NCBI RefSeq assembly: GCF_000374525.1
Contig: NZ_KB894570.1
Location: 620,001 to 684,000 of the forward strand
Origin: Amorphus coralli DSM 19760
GTDB taxonomy: Bacteria; Pseudomonadota; Alphaproteobacteria; Rhizobiales; Amorphaceae
Reading direction: 5' to 3'
DNA length: 64,000 bases
Below the pieces are notes generated by a model that did no database searches, was not told the DNA's origin, and worked only from the letters and a program-made list of their open reading frames with translations. The position numbers and the translations under genes are program-made. This document shows, piece by piece, positions 27,550 through 36,698 of the stretch; the stretch's first letter is position 1, and every line of letters starts with the position of its first letter.

Positions 27550-28722
27550 ATGCCTTCCATCCGGACTACGGCCCTTGGCCTTGCCATGGCCGCGACCCTG
27601 ACCGGCTCGGCCTACGCCCAGTCGGACGACAAGCTCACCGTCGGCCTGATGCTGACGCTCTCCGGCCCGGCCGGCGTCATCGGAGAACAGGCACGCGACG
27701 CGTTTCTGCTCGCCGTGGAGGACATGGGCGGCAAGCTTGGCGGCATGGAGACCGACGTCATCGTCGTCGACGACGAGCTGAAACCCGACAACGCGGTCAA
27801 CAAGGCCAAGGAACTCGTGGAGCGCGACGAGGCCGACTTCGTGGTCGGCCCGATCTTCTCCAACATCATGATGGCGATCGCCAAGCCGATCACCCAGAGC
27901 GAGACGGTGCTCATCAGCCCGAACGCCGGCACGTCGGTGCTCGCCGGGCGCGGCTGCAACGAGTTCCTGTTCGTCACCTCCTACCAGAACGACCAGGTGC
28001 ACGAGGTGCTCGGCAAGGTGGCCCAGGACGAGGGCTACGAGAAGGTCTTCCTGATGGCCCCGAACTACCAGGCCGGCAAGGACTCGCTGGCCGGCTTCAA
28101 GCACTCTTACGAGGGCGAGGTTCTCGACGAGGTCTACACCCCGCTCGGCCAGCTCGACTTCTCCGCCGAACTCGCCCGCATTGCCGCCGCCCAGCCGGAC
28201 GCGGTCTTCACCTTCATGCCGGGTGGCATGGGCGTGAACCTGGTGAAGCAGTACCGCCAGGCGGGCCTCGACAGCATCCCCTTCCTCTCCGCCTTCACCG
28301 TGGACGAGGTGACGCTGCCGGCCCAGAGGGACGCCGCCGAGGGCTTCTATGGCGGTGCCAACTGGGCACCCAGCATGGACAACGAGAAGTCCAAGGCCTT
28401 CGTGGCGGCCTACGAGGAGAAGTACGGCCGCATCCCCGGCACCTACGCCATGCAGGCCTACGATGCCGCTCAGCTGATCGATTCCGCCGTGAAGGCCGTC
28501 GGCGGCGACCTTTCCGACAAGAAGGCGCTGATTGCGGCGCTGGAAAAGGCCGATTTCGAGTCCCTGCGCGGCGACTTCAAGTTCGGCCCCAACCACTACC
28601 CGATTCAGGACTTCTACCTGGTCAAGGCCACCAAGCGTGACGACGGCAAGTACTGGACCGTCGTGGAAAAGAAGGTCTTCGACGACTACCAGGACAACTA
28701 CGTCTCGCAGTGCAAGATGTAG
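27550..28722 (+). CDS. ABC transporter substrate-binding protein, LivJ-like (Peripla_BP_6)
   Basis: The protein has 390 residues, with a signal peptide ending AYA-QSDDK at about residue 21. The type I periplasmic fold is recognisable from LTVGLMLTLSGPAGVIGEQARDAF, FVVGPIFSNIMMAI and the hinge region TYAMQAYDAAQLI. Such proteins bind branched-chain amino acids, aromatic acids or amides for Liv-type ABC importers. No permease or ATPase gene is nearby. The next genes encode a cupin and an FAD monooxygenase, which suggests an aromatic or phenolic ligand, but this is inference. Confidence 0.85.
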   Translation: MPSIRTTALGLAMAATLTGSAYAQSDDKLTVGLMLTLSGPAGVIGEQARDAFLLAVEDMGGKLGGMETDVIVVDDELKPDNAVNKAKELVERDEADFVVGPIFSNIMMAIAKPITQSETVLISPNAGTSVLAGRGCNEFLFVTSYQNDQVHEVLGKVAQDEGYEKVFLMAPNYQAGKDSLAGFKHSYEGEVLDEVYTPLGQLDFSAELARIAAAQPDAVFTFMPGGMGVNLVKQYRQAGLDSIPFLSAFTVDEVTLPAQRDAAEGFYGGANWAPSMDNEKSKAFVAAYEEKYGRIPGTYAMQAYDAAQLIDSAVKAVGGDLSDKKALIAALEKADFESLRGDFKFGPNHYPIQDFYLVKATKRDDGKYWTVVEKKVFDDYQDNYVSQCKM

Positions 28723-28798
28723 AGTTCGTCAGTCCGCCGGCCGGCCGCGCGCCGGTCGGCGGCGCCCGCATGTTCGGTCCGATTCAATGAGGTGCGTG

Positions 28799-29257
28799 AT
28801 GACTACCCTGACGGGCGGCCTGACCAAGGCCGGCGACGGCATCGACAACATCCGCTGGAACATTCTCGGCCAGATCTACGTGCCCAAGCACAACTGCGAG
28901 AGCTCGTTCTCCTGGCACGCGACCTTCCCCGTCGGCACCTTCGTGCCGCCGCACATCCACCCGACCCAGGACGAGTTCATCTACATGCTATCCGGCCGGC
29001 TGGACTTCGTGCTGGACGGCAAGGAAGGCGTGGCGGAGCCCGGCGACACGCTGAAGCTTCCGCGCGGCATTCCGCACGGCCTGTTCAACAAGACCGACAC
29101 CGATTTCAAGTGCCTGTTCTGGGTCTCGCCCACGGCGCGGCTTTACGACCTGTTCTGGGCGCTTCACAATCTCGGGCCTGACGCGGATCCGGCCGAAGTC
29201 GTGGCCGTCTCGGCCAAGCACGAGGTGGATTTCCTGCCGCCGCCGGACGCCGAATAG
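28799..29257 (+). CDS. Cupin domain protein
   Basis: This 152-residue single-domain cupin has motif 1 as VPPHIHPTQDEFIYMLSGRL (residues ~49-68), with two His and one Glu as likely metal ligands. Motif 2 is LPRGIPHGLFNKT near 90-102. GAGGTG a few bases before the ATG at 28799 favours it over the ATG at 28787. Metal-binding cupins include small dioxygenases and isomerases. Lying 24 bp before the FAD monooxygenase gene, it probably acts in the same pathway. Confidence 0.8.
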   Translation: MTTLTGGLTKAGDGIDNIRWNILGQIYVPKHNCESSFSWHATFPVGTFVPPHIHPTQDEFIYMLSGRLDFVLDGKEGVAEPGDTLKLPRGIPHGLFNKTDTDFKCLFWVSPTARLYDLFWALHNLGPDADPAEVVAVSAKHEVDFLPPPDAE

Positions 29258-29281
29258 GCCCGCTCAGGAGGAGGATCGATC

Positions 29282-30544
29282 ATGAAGGTCATCGTCGCCG
29301 GGGCCGGCATTGGCGGGCTCACCCTCGCCTTGATGCTTCATCGCCGCGGCATCGAGGTCGAGGTCTACGAGCAGTCGCCGCAAGTGCGCGAGGTGGGCGT
29401 CGGGATCAACACCCTTCCCCACGCCATCCGCGAACTTGCCGAGATCGGCCTTCTCCCCGCCCTCGACAATGTGGGCGTCCGCACCCGCGAGCTCTTCTAC
29501 TACAACCGATACGGCCAGGAGGTCTGGCGCGAGCCGCGCGGCACCGACGCCGGCCACCCGGTCCCGCAATTCTCCATCCACCGCGGCCGCCTGCAGAAGG
29601 TCATCCACGACGGGCTGGTACAGCGCGCCGGCGAGGCGGTGGTGAAGACCGGCCTGCAGCTCACCGGTTTCATGCAGGATGAAGGCGGCGTCACGGCCCA
29701 CTTCGCCGATGCGGTGACCGGCGGCGCGGCCACCACCGTGACCGGGGACGTGCTTGTCTGCGCCGACGGCATCCACTCGGTGGGCAGGCGCAGCTTCTAT
29801 CCGAACGAGGGGCCGCCGTCCTGGACGGGCGTGCTGATGTGGCGGGGCGCCGCCATGTGGACACCCTGGGGTGACGGCCGCACCATGGCGATCGGCGGCG
29901 GCATGGGCGCCAAGTTCGTGCTCTACCCGATCGCCCATCCAGAAGGCGGGCGCCAGCTCATGAACTGGGTGGTCAACATCAAGATGGCCGACGGCGCGAA
30001 CTCCTCGCCTCAGAAGGAGAGCTGGTCGCGTCCCGCGCAGCGCTCGCTCGTCATTCCCTATGCCAAGCGCTTTCGCATTCCGGGCTTCGACCATGTCGGC
30101 CTCGTGGAGGCCACCGAGCAGATCTTCGAGTATCCGATGGCCGACCGCGATCCACTGCCGCAATGGACCTTCGGCCGGGTGACGCTGCTCGGCGACGCCG
30201 CCCATCCCATGTACCCGGTCGGCTCCAACGGCGCTTCCCAGGCGATCCTGGACGCGCGGGCCCTGGCCGATGCTCTGGCCGCGGCCGAGCATCCCTGCCA
30301 GGCGCTCTACGCCTACCAGCAGGACCGGCTGCCGAAGACGGCGGAGGTCGTGCGCCTCAACCGCAAGGGCGGACCCGAGCGCGTCATCGACGAGGCGGAG
30401 AAGCGGGCCCCGGCCGGCTTCGAGCGCATCGACGACGTGATGAGCCGGGCCGAACGCCAGGCCATCGTCGGCGGCTATGCCGGCAAGGCGGGCTTTGCGA
30501 CCGACAAGGACAAGGTCGCGGAGCTGCGGGTGGCAAACGGCTGA
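29282..30544 (+). CDS. FAD-dependent aromatic monooxygenase-like protein
   Basis: This 420-residue flavoprotein has the dinucleotide motif GAGIGG at residues 7-12 and a GD motif LLGDAAHPMYPVGSNGASQA at about residues 301-320. The DG motif is VCADGIHSVGRR near 159. The layout matches salicylate hydroxylase-type group A monooxygenases, which use NAD(P)H and O2. Together with the cupin and the periplasmic binding protein upstream it suggests an oxidative catabolic cassette with an unknown substrate. A GGAGGAGGATC box just before the ATG is a strong ribosome-binding site. Confidence 0.87.
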   Translation: MKVIVAGAGIGGLTLALMLHRRGIEVEVYEQSPQVREVGVGINTLPHAIRELAEIGLLPALDNVGVRTRELFYYNRYGQEVWREPRGTDAGHPVPQFSIHRGRLQKVIHDGLVQRAGEAVVKTGLQLTGFMQDEGGVTAHFADAVTGGAATTVTGDVLVCADGIHSVGRRSFYPNEGPPSWTGVLMWRGAAMWTPWGDGRTMAIGGGMGAKFVLYPIAHPEGGRQLMNWVVNIKMADGANSSPQKESWSRPAQRSLVIPYAKRFRIPGFDHVGLVEATEQIFEYPMADRDPLPQWTFGRVTLLGDAAHPMYPVGSNGASQAILDARALADALAAAEHPCQALYAYQQDRLPKTAEVVRLNRKGGPERVIDEAEKRAPAGFERIDDVMSRAERQAIVGGYAGKAGFATDKDKVAELRVANG

Positions 30545-30828
30545 CCCGCCCCAAAGGTCGCGGACCCGCTCGGGACCGGGACGGACCGGCGCATGGGCGG
30601 CGTGAGTGGGAAGACTGTCAGGTCGCCCGCCGCGGAAGATCGCCTCGAAAGGCGCCGCACCGGCAACATGCTTGGCTGAACTCTTCGCGAATACCACCTT
30701 TGCGGCGTTGCGTCCGCCGACGATCTGATCGACCTTGGCGGCCGCGATACGTCCCTGCCGTTCTGATTTCCGTTGCTGTGAGTGAGGGCACAGCCTGCGG
30801 CGAGCAGTCAGCCAGTCCGGAGCTGCCC

Positions 30829-31758
30829 TTGACGTCCTCGATCGCCTCCCCGACGAACCTCCGCATCTATGCCGCGCTGTCCGACATTGCCTGGCCGAGA
30901 TCCTACTATCTGAAGATCCTCGTCCTATGCTTCATCGGCACGCACATTCCGCTTCTGGCGACGGTCGTTGCCAGTCTGCTTGTCCTCGACGTTCCGCTCG
31001 CCAAAGAACTCTCGGTCCTGCTTCTGATGCTGGCGGGAACGGTGGTCGCAGCCGTGGCAACCGTCTTCGTCGTGCGGGCCATGCTGGCTCCGATCGCGGC
31101 GGTCACCAACGAACTGGAACGCTACCGGCTGAAGGGAGAATTCAACACACTTCCCGATCGCGGACGTGACGAGGCAGGGACCTTGATGAAGACGGTGAAC
31201 TCGTTGCTCCGGCAGTTTACCGAGACCAAGGCAGAACTCGAGATACAGTCGAACATGGATGCGCTGGTCGGCATCGGGAACCGCCGCTGGCTGCTTGGCA
31301 AGGCCGAGGCAATGCTCACCCGCCCTTCCAACGCCTGGTCCCCGACGACGGTGGCCCTCATCGACCTCGATTCGTTCAAGAGCATCAACGATACCGCCGG
31401 TCACGCTGCCGGCGACGCGGTCCTCAAGCGTGTCGGCGAGATCCTGCTGGCGCATTCCCGCCCGACTGACATCGTCGGTCGCCTCGGCGGCGACGAGTTC
31501 TGCATCGTGTTCCCCCGCTGCGACGTTTCCGCTGCCGCTGCTGCTGTCGAACGAATGCGCAAGGCGGTCTGTGAGACATCGCTTGGGAAGGACTATGGCG
31601 TTGCCGTCTCGATCTCCGTCGGGCTGACCTATCGGAGCGAGGAGGACGAGGACCTCGACGACACGCTGGCGCGGGCGGACCGGGCTCTCTACGAGGCCAA
31701 GGCCGCGGGCCGAAACCGGATCCACGTCGCGCCGGTCGAGCAGTTGACCCGCCACTGA
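30829..31758 (+). CDS. Membrane GGDEF diguanylate cyclase
   Basis: Two N-terminal membrane helices (YYLKILVLCFIGTHIPLLAT and the following LLLMLAGTVVAAVATVFVV) lead to a HAMP-like linker (AMLAPIAAVTNELERYRLKG) and a C-terminal GGDEF domain with the intact GRLGGDEF signature. The metal-binding LIDLDSFKSIND segment is also present. The protein should make cyclic di-GMP. No suitable ATG exists. I chose the TTG at 30829 because GGAG lies six bases upstream; the GTG at 30778 is the alternative. No EAL domain is present. Confidence 0.85.
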   Translation: MTSSIASPTNLRIYAALSDIAWPRSYYLKILVLCFIGTHIPLLATVVASLLVLDVPLAKELSVLLLMLAGTVVAAVATVFVVRAMLAPIAAVTNELERYRLKGEFNTLPDRGRDEAGTLMKTVNSLLRQFTETKAELEIQSNMDALVGIGNRRWLLGKAEAMLTRPSNAWSPTTVALIDLDSFKSINDTAGHAAGDAVLKRVGEILLAHSRPTDIVGRLGGDEFCIVFPRCDVSAAAAAVERMRKAVCETSLGKDYGVAVSISVGLTYRSEEDEDLDDTLARADRALYEAKAAGRNRIHVAPVEQLTRH

Positions 31759-31817
31759 CCCAGGTTCTGCCCGTACGACCGATGCAGGTGGCGTACCGCC
31801 TGCACCGGGTCATATGA

Positions 31818-32798
31818 TCAGTCGAGCGGCGCGTCGACGCCGATGCCGCTTTCTTTAGCCAGCTCATAGCAATGGTGGGCGCAGGCGAGATCCTGCGCCG
31901 CGATGCCGAGCGAGCGGTAGAGGGTGACATCCTCGACACCGGTACGCCCCGGCCTTTCGCCGGACAGCACCTCGCCGATTTCCGCACGCACATGGTCCTC
32001 GCCGATCCGGCCGGCTTCAATGGCGCCGATCAGTTCGCCTGCCTGGGCATGGATCGACGGTCGATAGTCGGCAAACAAAGCCGAGCGCACCACCAGGTCC
32101 TGATCGATCTCCGTCTTCGACGGCACCGAGGCCCCGACCACGTTAAGATGGGTGCCTGGCCGGACCCAGTCGCCGAACAGGACGGGCGCGCTGGCCGATG
32201 TGACCGTGCAGACGATATCGGCGCCATCGACCGCGGCCTTCACGTCGGTGCCCCACTCGATCGACACGTCGGGATGATGGCTTCGCGCCAGCGCCGCGAA
32301 CGCTTCTGCACGCTCCGGCCGCCTGCCGACGATCCGCACCGTGCGTATGGGGCGGACCGCCAGCATCGCCTCCAGGTGAACCTCCGCCTGCTCGCCGGTG
32401 CCGACGATGGTCAGTACCGTGCTGTCGTCGCGGGCCAGAGCCCGCGTCGCGACCGCGCTCGCCGCCGCCGTGCGCACCGCCGTGAGCCGCCCCGCGTTCA
32501 TCATCGCGATCGCCGCACCGTGCCGGGTCTCGAACAGCACCATCGCGCCCTGGTGGGACGAGTAGCCGAGCTGCGGGTTTTCCGGGAACAGGCAGACGAG
32601 CTTCACGCCGAAGCAGCCGGGCGCTTCCATGGCGCCGGGCATGAGACCGAGCATGTTGGGTCCGCCCACCGGCATGATCTGGCGAAGCGGCAGCGTCGCC
32701 TCGCCGCGCGAAACCGCTTTCATCGTCTCCGCCACGACCTCGATCGCCGCGTCCATGGTCAGAAGCGCGTGAATGTCCTTTTCGGAGAGAACGATCAT
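31818..32798 (-). CDS. Ornithine cyclodeaminase/mu-crystallin family protein
   Basis: This 326-residue protein has the family layout: an N-terminal substrate domain (LPLRQIMPVGGPNMLGLMPG, residues 36-55) with the SSHQGAMVLFETRHGAAIAMM segment. A Rossmann domain with LTIVGTGEQAEVHLEA (GxGxxA) at ~128-143 follows. Members include ornithine cyclodeaminase, ketimine reductase, and alanine or other opine-like dehydrogenases. It is the last gene of the 39-32 kb operon, overlapping the hydrolase stop by ATGA (32795-32798). Alongside an amino-acid oxidase-type enzyme, an imine-reducing or ammonia-releasing role is plausible. Confidence 0.88.
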   Translation of the reverse strand: MIVLSEKDIHALLTMDAAIEVVAETMKAVSRGEATLPLRQIMPVGGPNMLGLMPGAMEAPGCFGVKLVCLFPENPQLGYSSHQGAMVLFETRHGAAIAMMNAGRLTAVRTAAASAVATRALARDDSTVLTIVGTGEQAEVHLEAMLAVRPIRTVRIVGRRPERAEAFAALARSHHPDVSIEWGTDVKAAVDGADIVCTVTSASAPVLFGDWVRPGTHLNVVGASVPSKTEIDQDLVVRSALFADYRPSIHAQAGELIGAIEAGRIGEDHVRAEIGEVLSGERPGRTGVEDVTLYRSLGIAAQDLACAHHCYELAKESGIGVDAPLD

Positions 32799-33649
32799 TT
32801 GACGCGCACGGCCTCCTCGCCCCAGCTCTCGCCCGTCAGCGACAGGCCCAGTTCGGTTTCAAGCAGAGAGACATAGAGTTCCGGCCGCACGACGTAGGGG
32901 AAGTGTCCGCCCCACGCGAACCGGTAGGACGTGCCCGGCTGAAGCAGCGCGCGCGCCTCCTCCCGCATCTCCTTGGAAATCAGCGGATCGTCGTCGCCCT
33001 CGATGGTGGCGATGCGCTCCTTCGGGAAGTCGAGGGAGGGAAGCGGCGGCGCCTTCTTCAGGCCGTTGAGACGCGACCGCAGCTCGATCTCGGGAATGCG
33101 GCCTCCCACCTCGGCGAGCAGCAGCTCGACCAGATCGGCCTGGTCGGGATGCGCCTCGCGCCAGGCGCCGAGCCCCATGGCAAACCCCTTGCGCAGTTCC
33201 TCGATGGGTGCGGTGTCGAGATCCGAGGTATAGGGCGGCCGCTGGCGCGACGCTTCGGTGGAGACGAGCGTGTTGGCCGGCAGCAGGCGCACGACCTTCT
33301 CCGGATATCCGGCCGCGAAATACTGGACCAGATAGCCACCGAGCGAGGAGCCCAGGACAGTTGCCTTGTCGATGCCGAGCCGGTCCATCAGGAGCGCGAG
33401 ATCGTCGGCCCACTCCGCAACGCCGCCGGTTGCGGGATAGGTCACGGCCACGATGCGGACCCGGTCCTTCAGCGCGTCGATCTGCTGCCAGAAGATATCG
33501 CCGCGCCCCAGCGTTCCGGGGGTCAGAAGCAGCACCGGGCCGTCCGACCCTGCCTCGATGACGCCCCACTCGCGGCCGTTGAGGTCGACCCGCTTTTCCG
33601 GATGCCGCGCGGCAAAGGCATCGCGGCTTTCGATCAGGGCATTCGTCAT
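32795..33649 (-). CDS. Alpha/beta hydrolase
   Basis: This 284-residue alpha/beta hydrolase has the nucleophile elbow GSSLGG near residue 104 (VLGSSLGGYLVQYF), an oxyanion-side LLLTPGTLGRGD, and a C-terminal His in WGGHFPYV near 251. The acid may be Asp in GDDDPLIS. It could hydrolyse an ester, lactone or amide within the operon's pathway. The start at 33649 overlaps the M81 gene stop by four bases (ATGA), and its own stop overlaps the next gene. A longer upstream frame exists but is antisense-like. Confidence 0.83.
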   Translation of the reverse strand: MTNALIESRDAFAARHPEKRVDLNGREWGVIEAGSDGPVLLLTPGTLGRGDIFWQQIDALKDRVRIVAVTYPATGGVAEWADDLALLMDRLGIDKATVLGSSLGGYLVQYFAAGYPEKVVRLLPANTLVSTEASRQRPPYTSDLDTAPIEELRKGFAMGLGAWREAHPDQADLVELLLAEVGGRIPEIELRSRLNGLKKAPPLPSLDFPKERIATIEGDDDPLISKEMREEARALLQPGTSYRFAWGGHFPYVVRPELYVSLLETELGLSLTGESWGEEAVRVK

Positions 33650-35100
33650 GAAAACGGGTTCTCCACCTTCGGCCAGTAGGTCGGCGCGCGCTTTGTGAAC
33701 GGGATGTTGGCGTAGTCCGGCGTGATGGCGCCGGGGGTCGCGACATGGATCACCTCCGAGCCGATGGGCGCGAAGCCGGCGTAGAAGTGCTGGGACGACT
33801 TCACGCACACCGCCTTCTTCGTCGACAGGTCGATGCCGAGCCCGGTGAACGCCTGCGGATGGAAGGTCTGGGTGCGGATGTCGTTGATGACGATGTCGAC
33901 GCCCCTGGTGCGCAGCCAGACGGTCTCGCCAAGCGCGGAATCGAGCGAGCCGAAGCGCTGGGTGAGGCCACTCTCCAGCTTCATCACCGTCACCTCCAGG
34001 TCGAGCGGATCGCCCGACATGGGACCGCACTTGCCTCCGAGCCGGAGAGCGAGCGTCGCCCCCTCGCCCGCTTCGCGGCAGATGCGGACCGCCACCGGAT
34101 CCCAGTAGACGCCGGTGGCGATATCGGTCATGCCGCGCTCCAGGATCGCCCGCAGCAGGAACGTCGCATCGGCCGGCGCGCCGCCGCCGGCGTTGTCCGC
34201 CGTATCGGCCAGCACCACCGGTCCGGCGCTCGCCTCTGCCACCCGGTCGAGCGCACCCTCGATGTCGGGATAGGGCCGCGCGATTGCGTCGCGCAGCGAA
34301 AAGAGATGCCGGCCAAGTTCATCTGACAGGCCAGCCGCGCGCTCCGGATCGCCGTCGGTAATCGCCAGCATCCGCGCCCCGACCCGGGGATGGTCGCCCC
34401 ACGGGAAGCCGTGGATCAGCGACAGCGACAGGACCCCGTCGTCCTTCTCGCGCTCCAGGAGCCCGTCGACAAAGCCGCGCATCGGCTCCATGGGCGTGTG
34501 CAGGGCATGGATCATCCGGCAGTCGAAATCGCGCATGACCGGCTTGCTCCGCCCCTCCGCCGCATCCACGGCCAGGCGGAAGAGGTCCTTGGCGCGGTCG
34601 GGGATGTCGACGTGCGGATATTCCTTGTAGGCCACCAGCAGCGACGCTTCGGCGAGCATCGTCTCGGTCAGGTGGCAGTGGGGATCCAGCAGCCCGCCGA
34701 TGATAGCGTCCGCGCCGGCCGCCGTCCGGCAGTGGGCGATGAGGTCGCCCTCGCAGTCGTCGGTGCCGGTCGCGATCATCGCGCCGTGCAGCGACAGAAG
34801 GATCACGTCCACCGGCCCCGCAGCCTTCAGGTCGCTGACGATTTCGTCGCGAAAGGCCTCGTAGATCGGCTGCACCGTCGGCCCCGCGGGCTGGGCGTGC
34901 GCGGTCAGGCTTTCGATGACCTCCCAGCCCTCCGCCTCCGCAGCCTCGCGCCAGATCTTGATCGGCGCCGACCAGTACTGCACCGGTGCGCGCGAGGCGT
35001 CGCCATGGGCAATCGCCCCCTCCTCGAAGCTCAGGAGACCGGTCGGAAGCGGCGAGAACGAGTTCGTCTCCGTGGAGAGACTCGCGATGAAGATCTTCAT
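33646..35100 (-). CDS. M81 family metallopeptidase (MlrC-like)
   Basis: This 484-residue protein begins with the family signature IASLSTETNSFSPLPT. Likely zinc ligands are in DPHCHLT (Asp139, His141, His143), with His163 in YKEYPHVD and the LSLHGAM motif at 103-108. MlrC, the characterised member, is a zinc peptidase that cleaves linearised microcystin. Most members occur beside small-molecule transporters and probably act on small amide-bonded compounds. Start and stop overlap neighbouring genes by ATGA, indicating coupled translation with the TRAP transporter. Confidence 0.87.
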   Translation of the reverse strand: MKIFIASLSTETNSFSPLPTGLLSFEEGAIAHGDASRAPVQYWSAPIKIWREAAEAEGWEVIESLTAHAQPAGPTVQPIYEAFRDEIVSDLKAAGPVDVILLSLHGAMIATGTDDCEGDLIAHCRTAAGADAIIGGLLDPHCHLTETMLAEASLLVAYKEYPHVDIPDRAKDLFRLAVDAAEGRSKPVMRDFDCRMIHALHTPMEPMRGFVDGLLEREKDDGVLSLSLIHGFPWGDHPRVGARMLAITDGDPERAAGLSDELGRHLFSLRDAIARPYPDIEGALDRVAEASAGPVVLADTADNAGGGAPADATFLLRAILERGMTDIATGVYWDPVAVRICREAGEGATLALRLGGKCGPMSGDPLDLEVTVMKLESGLTQRFGSLDSALGETVWLRTRGVDIVINDIRTQTFHPQAFTGLGIDLSTKKAVCVKSSQHFYAGFAPIGSEVIHVATPGAITPDYANIPFTKRAPTYWPKVENPFS

Positions 35101-35648
35101 GCGGGTTCGTCTTCTGCGTGAAAGCGGTCGGGCGGCGGAGCGCCGGTGGCCAGATGAAGGGCAAGCGAGGCCGCGGTGTGCACCAGGATGATGAGGAACG
35201 CGACCGGCACGGCGGCCGTGAACCAGACCATCGGGACGGAGAGCATTTCGGCCTCCCGGCCAAGGCTGCGGCCGAGGAAGCCGCGCGACAGCGCCCAGTT
35301 GGCCCCGAAGACCGAGTAGAACAGCACGGGCACGGCGAAGATGGTCACGCCGGCGGCCCGGACCACCGCCAGCAGCCGGCCGAGGCCGCCGGTGGTGCGG
35401 GCGACGCCGGGAAACAGGGTCGGATCGGAGCGCTCGTGAAAGGCGACGGAGGCGCCGAGCATGCCGGCCCAGACCATTGCCCGGCGCGCCAGCTCCTCCG
35501 TCCAGATGGGCGGCGCGTCGAAAATGTAGCGGGCGATCACCTGGTAGCCGGCCGAGGCGGCCATCACGACGAGCGCGACAACCGCCAGGGCGAGCGCCAC
35601 CCGGTTCAGACCGTCGGAGAACCGGACCAGTCCGGTAACCGCCCGCAT
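35097..35648 (-). CDS. TRAP transporter small permease (DctQ)
   Basis: This 183-residue DctQ subunit has four membrane helices: ~18-36, 55-68, 92-112 and 135-158. It has the family motif YIFDAPPIWTEELARRAMVW between helices 1 and 2. It forms the permease of a TRAP (sodium-driven, binding-protein-dependent) importer with the DctM protein encoded at 36699-37988. The gene begins four bases after the dctP stop and overlaps the M81 gene. The order M-P-Q differs from the common P-Q-M. Confidence 0.9.
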   Translation of the reverse strand: MRAVTGLVRFSDGLNRVALALAVVALVVMAASAGYQVIARYIFDAPPIWTEELARRAMVWAGMLGASVAFHERSDPTLFPGVARTTGGLGRLLAVVRAAGVTIFAVPVLFYSVFGANWALSRGFLGRSLGREAEMLSVPMVWFTAAVPVAFLIILVHTAASLALHLATGAPPPDRFHAEDEPA

Positions 35649-35652
35649 GGGA

Positions 35653-36630
35653 CTATTCGCCCTTCGCCGCGGTCCACATCTCGACCTGCTCGGCGGTCAG
35701 GAGACCGCTGTCATAGGTCGTCTGCGAGGCCTTCACGAACGCGTCCCGGGCTTCGGGCGTGAGCTCGGTGATCTCCACGCCCGCCTCCTTCAGCCGGTCG
35801 AAGACGCTGCCCTGATTGGCCAGCCAGTCGCGATTGGCCTTGTTGGCGGCGTCCACGGCGGCGTCGACCGTCTTGCGCTCCTCGTCGGACAGGCCCGAGT
35901 ACCAGTCCTCCGAGGCGATCGCGATGCGCAGCGACGGCGTGATCTCCGCGTCGGTGAAGTACTTGATGAAGTCGGTGTGGCCGAACAGGAGCGGTACGAT
36001 CGGCGGGTTCAGATAGCCGTCGGCCACGCCCGTCTGCAGGGCGTTCGGCACTTCTGCCCAGCTTACGATGGTGCCCGTCGTGCCCCACGCCTTGTAGAGT
36101 TCGATCTGGCTCTCATCGAGGGCGCGCATGCGCAGGTCCGACATGTCGGCCATGGTGGTGACCGGATGCTTCGTGTTGAAGATGCCGACCCCCTGACCGA
36201 CCGAATCCACGGCGAGCACGCGCACGCCGGACGGCGTCAGTTTCTCGTTGATCTGCTCCAGCATGCCGCCCTCGTAGAGGGCGCGATCGACCTGCTCGAT
36301 GCCGTTGAAGAAGTATGGCAGGCGCAGGCCGAAGATCAGGTCGTCGATGGAGGCCGGGATCGCCAGAGGCGACATCGACACTTCGAGCAGCCCCTGGGAG
36401 ACCTGGTCGAACAGCTCGTCGTCTCCGCCAAGGGCGCCGCGCTGGTATTCCTCCGCTTCCATGCCGTTGGCGTTCAGATACTCGGTGAAGGCGTTCGCCC
36501 AGACATAGGAGCCGGAGCCCTCCAGGTCCGGCGGACTGTCGAGCGCTACCTTGACCTGGGCCAGGGCCGGTCCGGAGACCGCCATTGTTGCGGCAAACGC
36601 GGCCGCAAACGCGATACGGGACACCTGCAT
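35653..36630 (-). CDS. TRAP transporter solute-binding protein (DctP)
   Basis: This 325-residue DctP has a signal peptide (residues 1-24, ending ALA-QVKVA). The fold is shown by VWANAFTEYLNANG and the QGLLEVSMSPLAIPASI segment. The carboxylate-clamp region contains the conserved Arg in SDLRMRALDESQIELYKAWG (~163-182). The Arg typically pairs with a substrate carboxylate, so the ligand probably carries a carboxyl group. It captures the ligand in the periplasm for the DctQM permease. A 68-bp gap before it allows separate translation. Confidence 0.9.
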   Translation of the reverse strand: MQVSRIAFAAAFAATMAVSGPALAQVKVALDSPPDLEGSGSYVWANAFTEYLNANGMEAEEYQRGALGGDDELFDQVSQGLLEVSMSPLAIPASIDDLIFGLRLPYFFNGIEQVDRALYEGGMLEQINEKLTPSGVRVLAVDSVGQGVGIFNTKHPVTTMADMSDLRMRALDESQIELYKAWGTTGTIVSWAEVPNALQTGVADGYLNPPIVPLLFGHTDFIKYFTDAEITPSLRIAIASEDWYSGLSDEERKTVDAAVDAANKANRDWLANQGSVFDRLKEAGVEITELTPEARDAFVKASQTTYDSGLLTAEQVEMWTAAKGE

Positions 36631-36698
36631 GATCACTCCTCCACTTCCCCTCGATTGAAAGACACGTCCATCGGCCGCACCACCGGGTTCCCCTCCCG

